Shown piece after piece: positions 34,885 to 43,219 of a DNA stretch of 64,000 bases. The translations under genes and the position numbers were made by a program. The DNA is taken from contig JACMJZ010000034.1 of NCBI GenBank assembly GCA_014380365.1, positions 1 through 64,000 on the forward strand, given 5' to 3'. This stretch comes from Pyrinomonadaceae bacterium. Lineage in GTDB: Bacteria > Acidobacteriota > Blastocatellia > Pyrinomonadales > Pyrinomonadaceae. Below the pieces are notes generated by a model, which had not been told where the DNA came from, made no database searches, and was given only the letters and a program-made list of their open reading frames with translations. Within the stretch, counting starts at the first letter, position 1, and each line of letters begins with the position of its first letter.

Positions 34885-34992
34885 TTTCTGGAGGAATCGC
34901 ACCATTGATTCTTTAGTTAGGTATCCTGGAAAACGGACGGATGGTGCAGCGGCAATAGGCGGGCAAGCGGCCCCCCTGGGGTCGCTTTTTTG
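34885..34992 (+). ncRNA. Possible small RNA ending in a terminator
   Basis: No gene lies here, yet a second terminator stands only 100 bp after the previous one: AAGCGGCCCC-CCCT-GGGGTCGCTT (about 34964-34989), with G-U pairs and a following TTTTTTG. A transcript between the two terminators would be about 60-100 nt. No good promoter boxes are evident, so this rests only on the isolated terminator. Confidence 0.3.
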
Positions 34993-35093
34993 TTTTTGGG
35001 ATCACTCATTCTGGTTTCCAATTTCTGTGTTCCAGAAAGCGGTCTCACGCCGCCTTCACTAATAGTGCCATCTAATCTGCCACGGTGCAGTTT

Positions 35094-35180
35094 GTCTTTA
35101 CGGCCCTTTGCGCCCAACTTTGCGCTCTTTGCGGTTCTCAGTTTCTTACCGCAAACCACGCAAAGAAACGCAAAGGAATG
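35094..35180. repeat. CGCAAAG-family inverted repeat (copy 3)
   Basis: TTTGCGC blocks on the left, CGCAAAC/CGCAAAG blocks on the right. Its left flank GGTGCAGTTTGTCTTT also flanks copy 6 at 50881, so the element extends beyond the CGCAAAG core. Confidence 0.85.
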
Positions 35181-35258
35181 CAATGTCATGTAACCACGAC
35201 TCCAGTTCGACCTTGGAATTGATTGACCGCGACACGCCTCGTCCCTATCATCCAAAAC

Positions 35259-36923
35259 GTGAAGCCAGTTATTTCAGCCGAGCAAATGCGGGAGATTGAC
35301 CGCCTCACAGTTCAGAACTCGGAAACAACTTCTTTACAACTAATGCAAGCTGCGGCTCACGCCTGCTTTCAGGCAATCAATTCCCATTTCGCAGGCGAAC
35401 TCGCCGGCAAGAAAGCACAGATACTCTGCGGCCCCGGGAACAACGGCGGCGATGGCGCCGCGCTGGCCCAGGAACTCGCCCAAGCCGGCGTTCATGCGGA
35501 CGTCGTCTTATTTGGAAACTTCGAAGACACTCGCGGCGACGCACGCACCAACTTCGAAATCGTTCGGCAACTGTCGAGCGCTAAAGCTGGATCTGCAGAT
35601 CATCCATCTTTGGGTTTTGTTGAGTGCGACGGCGTTTCCGCATGGCAAAAGGTGGCACAGCAGGAACGCGATTACCACATCATCGTCGATGCACTCTTCG
35701 GGACTGGGCTCAGCCGGCCTCTCCAGGGAGTGTTTGCTGAAGTCGTGAAGCATTTGAAGACCAGCCGAAAGCCCCGCGCGAGCTACTCAGATCCGCTCCT
35801 GGTTTCGATCGACATCCCATCAGGCCTAAACGCCGATTCAGCAAAACCAATCGGTCCCTCCCTCCATGCAGACGTGACGGTCACGTTTACCGCGCCCAAG
35901 CCTGCCAATGTGCTGCCTCCAGCGTCACACTTAAACGGCAAGCTGGTAGTCGCAGACATAGGTTCGCCGTCCGCGCTGGTTGATGACGCTGGTTCGAGCC
36001 TTTTCGTGATCGAAGAAAACGATGCACGCCGATGGTTGAAAGCCACGCGTTACACGCCAGATTCGTTCAAAAACTCGCATGGGCACGTGCTTGTGATCGC
36101 AGGCTCGCGTGGCTATACGGGCGCGGCGGTTCTTTGTGGAAATGCGGCGATGCGATCCGGAACGGGGTTGGTTACCATCGCCACGCCGGTGTCGGCGCAG
36201 TCTTCGGTCGCAGCCAGCGTAATGTCTGAGGTGATGACAACCGCTCTGGCAGAAACGGATCGCGGCGCCGTCAGCGATGAAGCTATTGAACACGCGCGGC
36301 ACTTAGCCTCGAAAGCCAACGTCATCGCAATTGGCCCCGGTCTTTCGTCGTCAGATGAACGCACGCGCCGTTTTGTTTACGAAGTGGTGAAGCAACGCGG
36401 GACGCCGGTCGTGATCGACGCTGACGGGTTGAATTGTCTGGCGCCATGGCCCGCCGACTTGCAGGGATCGGATCAGTTCCCGCTCATAGTCACTCCTCAT
36501 CCGGGTGAGATGCTGCGTTTGCTTGGCACAACTGACAAATCGGCGCTCGACGATCGCGTAGCGACGGCGCGAGAGTTTGCGACGAGACACAAGCTGATTC
36601 TGGTACTCAAGGGTTCGCGCTCGTTGATTGCCGCGCCAGACGGAAGAGTTTTTATTAACCCAACTGGAAACGCCGGACTTGGCACCGCCGGAGCTGGAGA
36701 CACATTGACCGGCATCATCGCCGGGTTCATCGCGCAGTCAGCCGCGGGTTCCTTCGATAAGGCTGACGCGCTCTTCAGCGTAATCGCGGCACTCTATGTG
36801 GGCGGTCTGGCAGGAGATTTCGCGGCCCGCGATCTGGGCATGCGCGCAATGGTCGCGTCCGATATTCGTGAACACCTGAGCAAAGCCTTTCTTACTCTCG
36901 ACCCGGAAGGGGAAATACCTTAA
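35259..36923 (+). CDS. nnrE/nnrD: Bifunctional NAD(P)HX epimerase/ADP-dependent NAD(P)HX dehydratase
   Basis: 554 residues from GTG 35259, giving MKPVISAEQMREIDRLT, which matches the family start; a TTG at 35223 is upstream. N-terminal YjeF epimerase domain carries GPGNNGGDGAALA and the VDALFGTGLSRPL segment. The C-terminal ribokinase-like dehydratase carries SHGHVLVIAGSRGYTGA, TPHPGEMLRL and GTAGAGDTLTGIIAG. Together they repair hydrated NADH/NADPH. Spacing of 71 bp of exposed linker-like sequence between domains is normal. Confidence 0.95.
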   Translation: MKPVISAEQMREIDRLTVQNSETTSLQLMQAAAHACFQAINSHFAGELAGKKAQILCGPGNNGGDGAALAQELAQAGVHADVVLFGNFEDTRGDARTNFEIVRQLSSAKAGSADHPSLGFVECDGVSAWQKVAQQERDYHIIVDALFGTGLSRPLQGVFAEVVKHLKTSRKPRASYSDPLLVSIDIPSGLNADSAKPIGPSLHADVTVTFTAPKPANVLPPASHLNGKLVVADIGSPSALVDDAGSSLFVIEENDARRWLKATRYTPDSFKNSHGHVLVIAGSRGYTGAAVLCGNAAMRSGTGLVTIATPVSAQSSVAASVMSEVMTTALAETDRGAVSDEAIEHARHLASKANVIAIGPGLSSSDERTRRFVYEVVKQRGTPVVIDADGLNCLAPWPADLQGSDQFPLIVTPHPGEMLRLLGTTDKSALDDRVATAREFATRHKLILVLKGSRSLIAAPDGRVFINPTGNAGLGTAGAGDTLTGIIAGFIAQSAAGSFDKADALFSVIAALYVGGLAGDFAARDLGMRAMVASDIREHLSKAFLTLDPEGEIP

Positions 36924-37061
36924 CGGGCGGAGCGCAGGCGGCGGGGCCCCCGACCGGGCAGCCCGGTTGGGGTGCTCGTCCTGGCTGCAATGAGCGCGCA
37001 ACGCGAACAATGTGTTCGGCGTGACAAGGTTGATGTAGCTGAAAGTTGAGTTTGGCCACGT

Positions 37062-37090
37062 TGCGCGGGCGGGACGCCCGCGGTCCCAGT
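37062..37090. repeat. GC-rich palindromic element, second copy
   Basis: GCGGGCGGGACGCCCGCGGT plus CCCAG is the reverse complement of the element at 8469-8493. It ends just before the tsaE start. Another hairpin, ACCGGG-CAG-CCCGGT, lies nearby at about 36954-36968. Confidence 0.7.
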
Positions 37091-37093
37091 AAA

Positions 37094-37555
37094 ATGATGA
37101 CTCCTGCTGCAAAGAGCAATCTATCTGGGGAGTGGGTAACCAACAACCCGGATGAAACCTTCAATCTCGGCAAGCAATTTGGCGAACACCTTGCCGGTGG
37201 CGAGATCCTCTTGCTCAGTGGTCCTCTCGGCGCCGGTAAGACTGTCTTCGTGAAAGGACTCGCATCAGCCCTGGAAATTGATCCAGAAGAAGTCACCAGC
37301 CCTTCGTTCACTCTAGTAAATCCGTATCCGGCCCGGTTTCCGCTATTCCATATCGATCTCTACCGTCTGGATGAAGGCGCGGCCGCGGCGCACGCCGTCG
37401 ATCTGGACGAACTACTCACTGACGAGCGCGCGGTTGTGGTAATCGAATGGGCCGAACGTCTGGGCCGCTATCCGCTACCTGCTAAGGTTTGGCGCGTCTC
37501 GATATCCGGCGATGGCGAAGCGCCGCGGTGCATTTCAGTTTCGTCCGCGAACTAG
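37094..37555 (+). CDS. tsaE: tRNA threonylcarbamoyladenosine biosynthesis ATPase TsaE
   Basis: 153 residues from ATG 37094; an upstream in-frame GTG at 37046 lies in a repeat. P-loop GPLGAGKT, then VTSPSFTLVNPY, HIDLYRLDE and VVVIEWAERLG, all standard for TsaE. It powers the TsaD complex that makes t6A37 on ANN-decoding tRNAs. tsaD lies 4.5 kb downstream; tsaB and tsaC are not in the window. A CACGCGC-ATCTT-GCGCGTG hairpin (37561-37579) follows. Confidence 0.95.
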   Translation: MMTPAAKSNLSGEWVTNNPDETFNLGKQFGEHLAGGEILLLSGPLGAGKTVFVKGLASALEIDPEEVTSPSFTLVNPYPARFPLFHIDLYRLDEGAAAAHAVDLDELLTDERAVVVIEWAERLGRYPLPAKVWRVSISGDGEAPRCISVSSAN

Positions 37556-37653
37556 CGTGGCACGCGCATCTTGCGCGTGATTCGGTCCGCGGGACACCCG
37601 TGCTGCGAACTGTTATACTCAAACCCTTAATTTAACAATCAGGAGAATATGAA

Positions 37654-38094
37654 ATGCCTTATCCGGAACTTATGATTCGCCCCATGCGTGAAGAATTGAC
37701 TCGTATCGGTGTAGAAGAGCTACGAACGCCAGAGCAGGTGGATGAAACTCTCAGCAACAGCAAGGGCACCGTCATGGTGGTGGTAAATTCCGTTTGCGGT
37801 TGTGCGGCGGGGAAAGCGCGCCCGGGAATCGCGCGTGCACTCCAGCACAGCGTGCGTCCAGACAGGGTGGCGACTGTATTCGCCGGCGCGGATATCGAAG
37901 CGACCGAGAAAGCGCGCAGTTACTTCACCGGCTATGAGCCTTCATCACCATCAATCGCGCTGTTGAAAGACGGGAAGATTGTTTACATGCTGGAGCGGCG
38001 CCAGATTGAAGGCCGGGATGCCTATCAAGTCGCCCATGAGCTAACGACCGCTTTCGATGAGCACTGCGTCAAAGCTGAAGGAACAACCAACTAG
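37654..38094 (+). CDS. BrxA/BrxB-type bacilliredoxin (DUF1094 family)
   Basis: 146 residues. AGGAG precedes ATG 37654. The redox motif is CGC in NSVCGCAAGKARPGIA, the form found in the YphP/YqiW (BrxA/B) family. YFTGYEPSSPSIALLKDGKI is also characteristic. In Bacillus these de-bacillithiolate proteins; in Gram-negative groups without known bacillithiol the partner thiol is unclear. Thioredoxin-like fold, cytoplasmic. A TATACT box lies about 35 bp before the start. Confidence 0.92.
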   Translation: MPYPELMIRPMREELTRIGVEELRTPEQVDETLSNSKGTVMVVVNSVCGCAAGKARPGIARALQHSVRPDRVATVFAGADIEATEKARSYFTGYEPSSPSIALLKDGKIVYMLERRQIEGRDAYQVAHELTTAFDEHCVKAEGTTN

Positions 38095-38105
38095 CGTTTT
38101 GCCTC

Positions 38106-38215
38106 ACTGAGAGATTCGCCACAGATTGACACGGATAGACACCAGCTCAGGACAGCAATAAAGAGTTTGCTTCCTGGTTCGGATCAGTGGAAATCCGTGT
38201 TCATCTGTGGCTCAG
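38106..38215. repeat. CACAGAT/CACGGAT-family inverted repeat
   Basis: GCCACAGATTGACACGGATA on the left pairs with ATCCGTGTTCATCTGTGGC on the right, enclosing about 65 bp. Arms have 10-nt sub-repeats. It lies between convergent genes, and its right end reaches the stop of the 38212 gene. Confidence 0.85.
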
Positions 38216-38643
38216 TGCACTTCCTTCGACAGCCTCGCCGGGCCTAGCACTTTCGCAAACTCAGCGTGTGCCAGTACAACTTCCGGCGATTGCTGCATTG
38301 CCCCAAAATACTTTCGCTGAAACTCATCGCCTGATTCGAGCGGCGTCAGCAACAGTCTCGACTGACGGATTAGCGCAAGCCCAGTAGTCTCCTGGGGCGA
38401 CTCCCTGGCAGCGAGAAGCTCATCCATCTCCACGATCAGCTCCGACAGGCGTCGCAGCCACGCGAACCATGGATCACTCATTACAAGGTTTAGAAATTCA
38501 TAGCTATTGCTAATCTTCCCGCGCGCGCGTTCATAAAAGTCGCGCTCGAAATCCAGCAGCGTCTTGTGCAAGCCGAGTAAAACTCCGCGTACATTGCGAA
38601 GCTGCTCGCGCGTCTTCTCCGTCAACTCGTTTTCAGAAGTCAT
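38212..38643 (-). CDS. Conserved hypothetical protein, helical
   Basis: 143 residues from ATG 38643. All-helical appearance: RNVRGVLLGLHKTLLDFERD, then FLNLVMSDPWFAWLRRLSEL, then IVEMDELLAARE. I have the impression of a widespread small family of unknown function with LHK.LLD.ER and DP.FAWLR.LSELI patterns, but cannot name it. No signal peptide; cytoplasmic. Divergent from recG with a CGCAAAG repeat between them. Confidence 0.7.
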   Translation of the reverse strand: MTSENELTEKTREQLRNVRGVLLGLHKTLLDFERDFYERARGKISNSYEFLNLVMSDPWFAWLRRLSELIVEMDELLAARESPQETTGLALIRQSRLLLTPLESGDEFQRKYFGAMQQSPEVVLAHAEFAKVLGPARLSKEVH

Positions 38644-38663
38644 CGTCAGTCCGGTCGTCAGAG

Positions 38664-38757
38664 CAAAACCGCAAGGGTCGCAAAGCATTCGCAGAGGACC
38701 GCAGAGGAAAGACGTTCTTTGCGTTACTTTGCGAACCCTTTGCGGTCTTTGCGGTTT
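38664..38757. repeat. CGCAAAG-family inverted repeat (copy 4)
   Basis: ACCGCAAGGGTCGCAAAGC and GACCGCAGAGG on the left; TTTGCGTTACTTTGCGAACC and TTTGCGGTCTTTGCGG on the right. Lies in the shared upstream region of recG and the divergent hypothetical gene. Confidence 0.88.
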
Positions 38758-38805
38758 AGTGATCTTTGAACATCCTAACTCCGATTATCTGTAATCTCCT
38801 ATGCT

Positions 38806-41118
38806 ATGATCCGCTTAATGCCGCCCCCCTTCAACCTCAGTGTTTCGATCGAAGAGTTATACCAATACCGGCTCGCCCGTTTGGGCCAAACGCTCTCGCA
38901 TAAACTCGCACAGTCGCTCGCCAGCCACTTCAACAAGCAAGACTCCAGCAAAGCCAACGTCGAAGATCTTTTGAACTACCTTCCGATGCGTTACGAGGAC
39001 CGCTCCAACCCGGTGCGTATCGCTGACCTGGAGCCCGGCAAGGAGGCGTCGCTCGAACTCATCGTCAAGATCGCCGGAGGCTATCAGGTGAAAAACCGGC
39101 GGACGCACGGGCGTTCGAGTCTTTTCATATTCGAGGTCACTGCGACAGATCCGGAAAAAACTGGCCGGCCCATCGTCGTCTGGTGGTTCGTTTCCGGAGC
39201 TCATGCGCACGACATTGTCACTTATTACACGAAGCGTTTTACACGAGGCGCGCGCTTCATGACGTTTGGCACATGGGAATGGGACAAACGCCGGGCCACT
39301 TACACTCTGCGTCTGAACAAGCCGGCTGAAGAGCTCGAGATGTTGCCGTCTTTGCCGGGTAACGCAGACACAGCGAGCGGAAACGCGGAGGATACATCTC
39401 ACGAAGAGAATCGTGTCGAGGAAGACGACCAAAGCGATCCGGCGCTGGCGATGATTCACGTCGGACGCTACGTTCCAATCTACCGAAAGCTTGGTGAGTT
39501 TAGTTCCAAACATGTCCGCGAGATAATTCACGCTACCCTCGCCCTCGTTTCAGACTCAGCGATTCCGGAAACGTTGCCGGCCGAACTGCGTCGTCGACGT
39601 AAACTGATCGGCCGCGCCGAAGCTTTGCGGCACATCCACTTCCCTCCCGAAAACACGCCGCTCGCGCTGTATGAGCAAGCGCGAAGTCCCGCGCATCTCC
39701 GTCTCATCTTTGAGGATCTTTTCTGGATTGCGTTGGGGATTAGCCTGAAACGCGGACGTCGAATCAAAGAAGCAAAGGGCGCCGTCATCAAAATCGATCA
39801 GGCTACCAAGGTGAGAATTGGTTCCGTGTTGCCTTTCAAACTCACCGAAGCGCAACGACGTACGGTCAAAGAAATATTCAAAGACTTGCAATCAGACGCG
39901 CCGATGAACCGTCTGCTCCAGGGCGACGTGGGTAGCGGCAAGACTATCGTGGCGCTCATCGCCATGCTGGCGACAATGGAGAATGGCTACCAGACTGCGC
40001 TGATGGCCCCCACAGAGATTCTCGCCGAGCAACATGCACGCAACATCAAAAAGCTCCTAGCGCCGACACCTTACCGCGTGGAACTTCTGACCGGCGCGTT
40101 GCGTGCCTCTCAAAAACGAGAACTACATGCTTGTTTGGCTTCCGGCGAGATTCACGCTTGCATTGGCACGCAAGCGCTGATTCAGGAGTCGGTTTCGTTT
40201 AGGAACCTCGGGTTAGCTGTTATCGATGAACAACATCGGTTTGGCGTCATGCAACGCGCCGAGCTGCGCGCACGCGGTCTTAATCCCGATGTGCTGGTCA
40301 TGACGGCGACACCAATCCCGCGCTCGCTTACGATGACGATCTATGGCGACCTCGACGTTTCCATAATCGACGAATTGCCGCCGGGAAGAACACCAATTGA
40401 AACGATCGTGTTAGGAGAAGAGCAGCGGTCAGATGCCAAGAAACTGATATCAACAGAGGTCCGCGCAGGGCGCCAGGTCTATGTCGTTTACCCGCTCGTG
40501 GAAGAATCAGAGAAGATGGACCTCAAAGATGCGACGCAGCGATATGAGTATTTGCGTGACAAAGTTTTCCCCAAGTGTACGGTGGGCCTGGTGCACGGCA
40601 AGATGAAGACCGCGGAGAAAGAGGAAGTGATGCGACGGTTCGTCGCCGGCGAGATTCAAATATTGGTGTCAACTACGGTGATCGAAGTTGGTGTCGACGT
40701 TCCCAACGCTTCGCTGATGATCGTGGAACACGCGGAACGCTTCGGACTTTCTCAGCTTCACCAGCTCCGAGGACGCGTGGGTCGTGGCGCTGAGAAGAGC
40801 TATTGCATCCTGCTTACGTCTGACAAGAAAACGAGTGTGGCCGAGGAGCGGCTGGGGATTATGGCGGAGACCAACGACGGCTTCATCATCGCCGAAAAGG
40901 ACCTTGAACTGCGCGGTCCCGGTGAACTTCTGGGCACACGGCAGTCGGGTCTGCCCGAGTTTCGCGTCGCGAACCTCGTTCGTGATCAGAAGTTTCTTGA
41001 AGGCGCTCGGAAGGAAGCCGAGTACTTTCTGGCGAAAGGCGAGCAGTCACCCGAAACCGCGAAGATGATTGAACGCGTAAAGGCCGACGCACGCTTCGGC
41101 CTCGCTGCAGTGGGTTAG
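38806..41118 (+). CDS. recG: ATP-dependent DNA helicase RecG
   Basis: 770 residues. Remodels stalled forks and Holliday junctions. N-terminal wedge/OB part (NYLPMRYEDRS... VQIAD-like), Walker A QGDVGSGKT, motif II as DEQH in VIDEQHRFGV, motif III TATPIPRS, and C-terminal RGRVGRGAEKSYCILL plus GPGELLGTRQSGLPEF. The wedge has an acidic insertion of about 45 residues (SGNAEDTSHEENRVEEDDQ). Start is either 38806 or the ATG at 38818; neither has a strong ribosome binding site. Confidence 0.96.
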   Translation: MIRLMPPPFNLSVSIEELYQYRLARLGQTLSHKLAQSLASHFNKQDSSKANVEDLLNYLPMRYEDRSNPVRIADLEPGKEASLELIVKIAGGYQVKNRRTHGRSSLFIFEVTATDPEKTGRPIVVWWFVSGAHAHDIVTYYTKRFTRGARFMTFGTWEWDKRRATYTLRLNKPAEELEMLPSLPGNADTASGNAEDTSHEENRVEEDDQSDPALAMIHVGRYVPIYRKLGEFSSKHVREIIHATLALVSDSAIPETLPAELRRRRKLIGRAEALRHIHFPPENTPLALYEQARSPAHLRLIFEDLFWIALGISLKRGRRIKEAKGAVIKIDQATKVRIGSVLPFKLTEAQRRTVKEIFKDLQSDAPMNRLLQGDVGSGKTIVALIAMLATMENGYQTALMAPTEILAEQHARNIKKLLAPTPYRVELLTGALRASQKRELHACLASGEIHACIGTQALIQESVSFRNLGLAVIDEQHRFGVMQRAELRARGLNPDVLVMTATPIPRSLTMTIYGDLDVSIIDELPPGRTPIETIVLGEEQRSDAKKLISTEVRAGRQVYVVYPLVEESEKMDLKDATQRYEYLRDKVFPKCTVGLVHGKMKTAEKEEVMRRFVAGEIQILVSTTVIEVGVDVPNASLMIVEHAERFGLSQLHQLRGRVGRGAEKSYCILLTSDKKTSVAEERLGIMAETNDGFIIAEKDLELRGPGELLGTRQSGLPEFRVANLVRDQKFLEGARKEAEYFLAKGEQSPETAKMIERVKADARFGLAAVG

Positions 41119-41140
41119 CGACTGGTCAAGCGACTAAAAC

Positions 41141-41260
41141 CTAACCGCAAAGCTCGCAAAGTTGACGCAAAGATCCGCAAAGGGAGTTCCTTTGGCCGAC
41201 CCTGTGTCTTTTCTTCGCGAACCTTTGCGTCTTCCCTTCGCGTTCTTTGCGTTTATGGTT
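41141..41260. repeat. CGCAAAG-family inverted repeat (copy 5)
   Basis: ACCGCAAAGCTCGCAAAGTT, ACGCAAAGATCCGCAAAGGG on the left; ACCTTTGCGTCTTCCCTTCG, CGTTCTTTGCGTTT on the right, between recG and rsmD. Confidence 0.9.
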
Positions 41261-41307
41261 TCCGCTTGTGAGCTTGGGAGACACTCTTCCATTCTGGAAA
41301 TCTCGTT

Positions 41308-41880
41308 GTGAGAGTCATCGCCGGAAAATATCGTGGACGAAAGTTGAAGAGCCCGCCATCGCTCGACGTGCGGCCCACGTCGGATCGTCTGCGCGAAACG
41401 CTGTTCAATGTTATCGCGCCGCGAATCGAGGGCGTGCGGTTTCTAGACCTTTGCGCCGGATCGGGGGCGGTAGGAATTGAAGCGCTCTCGCGTGGTGCCG
41501 CGCATGTAACGTTCGTGGATCGTTCGCGAAAGATGTTTGCATTAATCGAAGCTAACCTGGAGCTGTGCCAGGTTGCGAAAGAGGAACGGTCCGTCATCCA
41601 GGCGGAGGCGACGGCCTTTCTAAAGCAGGTATCTCGACAGATTCGCGGCGGAAAGAGCGAACCCTGGGAGATCGTGTTCTTCGATCCTCCCTACGCCACC
41701 GAATACCTTGAGGTGCTGGACTCCTTCGGCACACCCCCTTCCAGTCTGTTAAGCAAAACGGGCTTACTTATCGTCGAGCATCATCACAAGAAGGAGTTGC
41801 CCGATGAAATCGGCAACCTGCGTCGCACGCGCATTCTCAAGCAAGGTGATTCCGCGCTAAGTTTCTATGAGAAGGTCTAA
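41308..41880 (+). CDS. rsmD: 16S rRNA (guanine966-N2)-methyltransferase
   Basis: 190 residues from GTG 41308. RVIAGKYRGRKL start, then RPTSDRLRETLFNVI, SAM site DLCAGSGAVGIEALSRGA, and catalytic DPPY in VFFDPPYATEY. It methylates G966 of 16S rRNA on the assembled small subunit. Monocistronic appearance, with an AGAGGCGGGC hairpin after it. Confidence 0.95.
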   Translation: MRVIAGKYRGRKLKSPPSLDVRPTSDRLRETLFNVIAPRIEGVRFLDLCAGSGAVGIEALSRGAAHVTFVDRSRKMFALIEANLELCQVAKEERSVIQAEATAFLKQVSRQIRGGKSEPWEIVFFDPPYATEYLEVLDSFGTPPSSLLSKTGLLIVEHHHKKELPDEIGNLRRTRILKQGDSALSFYEKV

Positions 41881-41886
41881 CTTCTT

Positions 41887-41967
41887 TTAGAGGCGGGCAC
41901 TGCCCGCCGTTCCCCGTTTGGTCGCGATGGAGTAACCCGTCGAAACGGAGGGCGATGCCCGCCTCTA
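41887..41967. repeat. AGAGGCGGGC inverted repeat between rsmD and tsaD
   Basis: TTTAGAGGCGGGCA pairs with TGCCCGCCTCTAAA across about 52 bp; an inner GGCGGGC-AC-TGCCCGCC hairpin is also possible. The same AGAGGCGGGC core recurs after tsaD. Confidence 0.8.
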
Positions 41968-42024
41968 AACGTTCGGGTGGAACGTCCCTTAGTCTGCTCA
42001 CTCAATCATTGTTAGAATCCCTTC

Positions 42025-43101
42025 ATGCTTGTTCTCGGAATCGAAACGTCGTGTGACGAAACTGCCGCCGCGGTCGTACGCGATGGACGCGACATCGTTT
42101 CCTCAGTCATTGCCTCACAAATTGAAACGCACAAACGCTTCGGCGGTGTCGTACCGGAGATAGCTTCACGTGAGCATCTCGACAAGATCGTTCCTGTCGT
42201 CACGGAAGCTTTCACCCGCGCCGGCATCCAGCCGGAGGATATCGACGGCATCGCAGTTACCGTCGGTCCAGGACTGGTTGGCTCTTTGCTGGTGGGTGTT
42301 TCGTATGCGAAGGCGATGGCGTTTGCGCTAAAGAAGCCGCTGGTAGGAGTGAATCACATCGAGGGCCACGTTTACTCGGTAGCCTTCGAGAATCCGCCGG
42401 TCGAATATCCCGCGCTCGCGTTGGTGGTTTCCGGCGGGCATACAAACCTCTTCTTCATTCCCGAACCCGGCAAATACAAGATCATCGCGCGCACACGTGA
42501 CGACGCCGCCGGCGAAGCCTTTGACAAAGTAGCGAAGATGGTCGGCCTCGGCTATCCCGGCGGACCGATCATCGAGCGGCTTGCGCGTGAAGGTAATCCG
42601 AAGGCAGTCAAGTTTTCCGTGCCTCGCATGGGCGACGGTTCGCCGGATTTCAGTTTCAGCGGTTTGAAAACAGCCGTCACCAAACACGTGCGCGAGACGG
42701 GACTCGAGCCCGTGACAAACGGCGAAGAGCCTTCGCAAGCGATCAAGGATCTGGCCGCGAGTTTTCAGAGTACGGTGGTTCGCTCCCTTGTTGGAACAAC
42801 TGAACGCGTGGCGAAAGACTACGGACCGAAAACACTGATCGTCGCCGGCGGAGTCGCCTGCAACGGCGCCTTGAAAGCGGCGTCAAGCGAAGCGGCCGAA
42901 CGCCTGGGAATTCCCGCTTACTTTCCTTCGCCTCATCTCTCTACAGACAATGCCGCGATGATTGCGGCAGCCGGCACCGCGAAACTACAAGCCGGCGAGC
43001 GCGCCGGGTTTGATCTGAATGCGGATGTGACCCTACGTTTGCAGAATCTGGATAACGTTGATGAAGAGCTGAGGCGCGCGAAAGTGCGTTACCGGCTGTG
43101 A
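42025..43101 (+). CDS. tsaD: tRNA N6-adenosine threonylcarbamoyltransferase TsaD
   Basis: 358 residues. Catalytic subunit of t6A37 synthesis. [18 protein letters not shown] start, metal ligands in [11 protein letters not shown] (HxxxH), SGGHTNLF, and the C-terminal [14 protein letters not shown] plus [12 protein letters not shown]. Actin-like fold. Together with tsaE it shows the t6A pathway is native here. Confidence 0.97.
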   Translation: MLVLGIETSCDETAAAVVRDGRDIVSSVIASQIETHKRFGGVVPEIASREHLDKIVPVVTEAFTRAGIQPEDIDGIAVTVGPGLVGSLLVGVSYAKAMAFALKKPLVGVNHIEGHVYSVAFENPPVEYPALALVVSGGHTNLFFIPEPGKYKIIARTRDDAAGEAFDKVAKMVGLGYPGGPIIERLAREGNPKAVKFSVPRMGDGSPDFSFSGLKTAVTKHVRETGLEPVTNGEEPSQAIKDLAASFQSTVVRSLVGTTERVAKDYGPKTLIVAGGVACNGALKAASSEAAERLGIPAYFPSPHLSTDNAAMIAAAGTAKLQAGERAGFDLNADVTLRLQNLDNVDEELRRAKVRYRL

Positions 43102-43115
43102 ACCTTTTATGTTAA

Positions 43116-43148
43116 AGAGGCGGGCGATATTGTGTATCGCCCGCCTCT
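43116..43148 (+). terminator. Terminator-like perfect hairpin after tsaD
   Basis: 14-bp perfect stem AGAGGCGGGCGATA with TATCGCCCGCCTCT around TTGTG, 14 bp after the stop. No long T-run; shares its core with the rsmD-tsaD repeat. Confidence 0.65.
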
Positions 43149-43219
43149 ATACTGTTTCTGCCGACTGCCGACTGCCTACTGTGTTTTGGTCTCGGCACGC
43201 GAGACCGGAGGTGGCCTTA

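Noticed and set aside
37556-37580. TGGCACG...TTGC resembling a sigma-54 promoter before the bacilliredoxin gene
   Set aside because: GG-GC spacing is 12, not 10; the sequence is explained by the CACGCGC/GCGCGTG hairpin.
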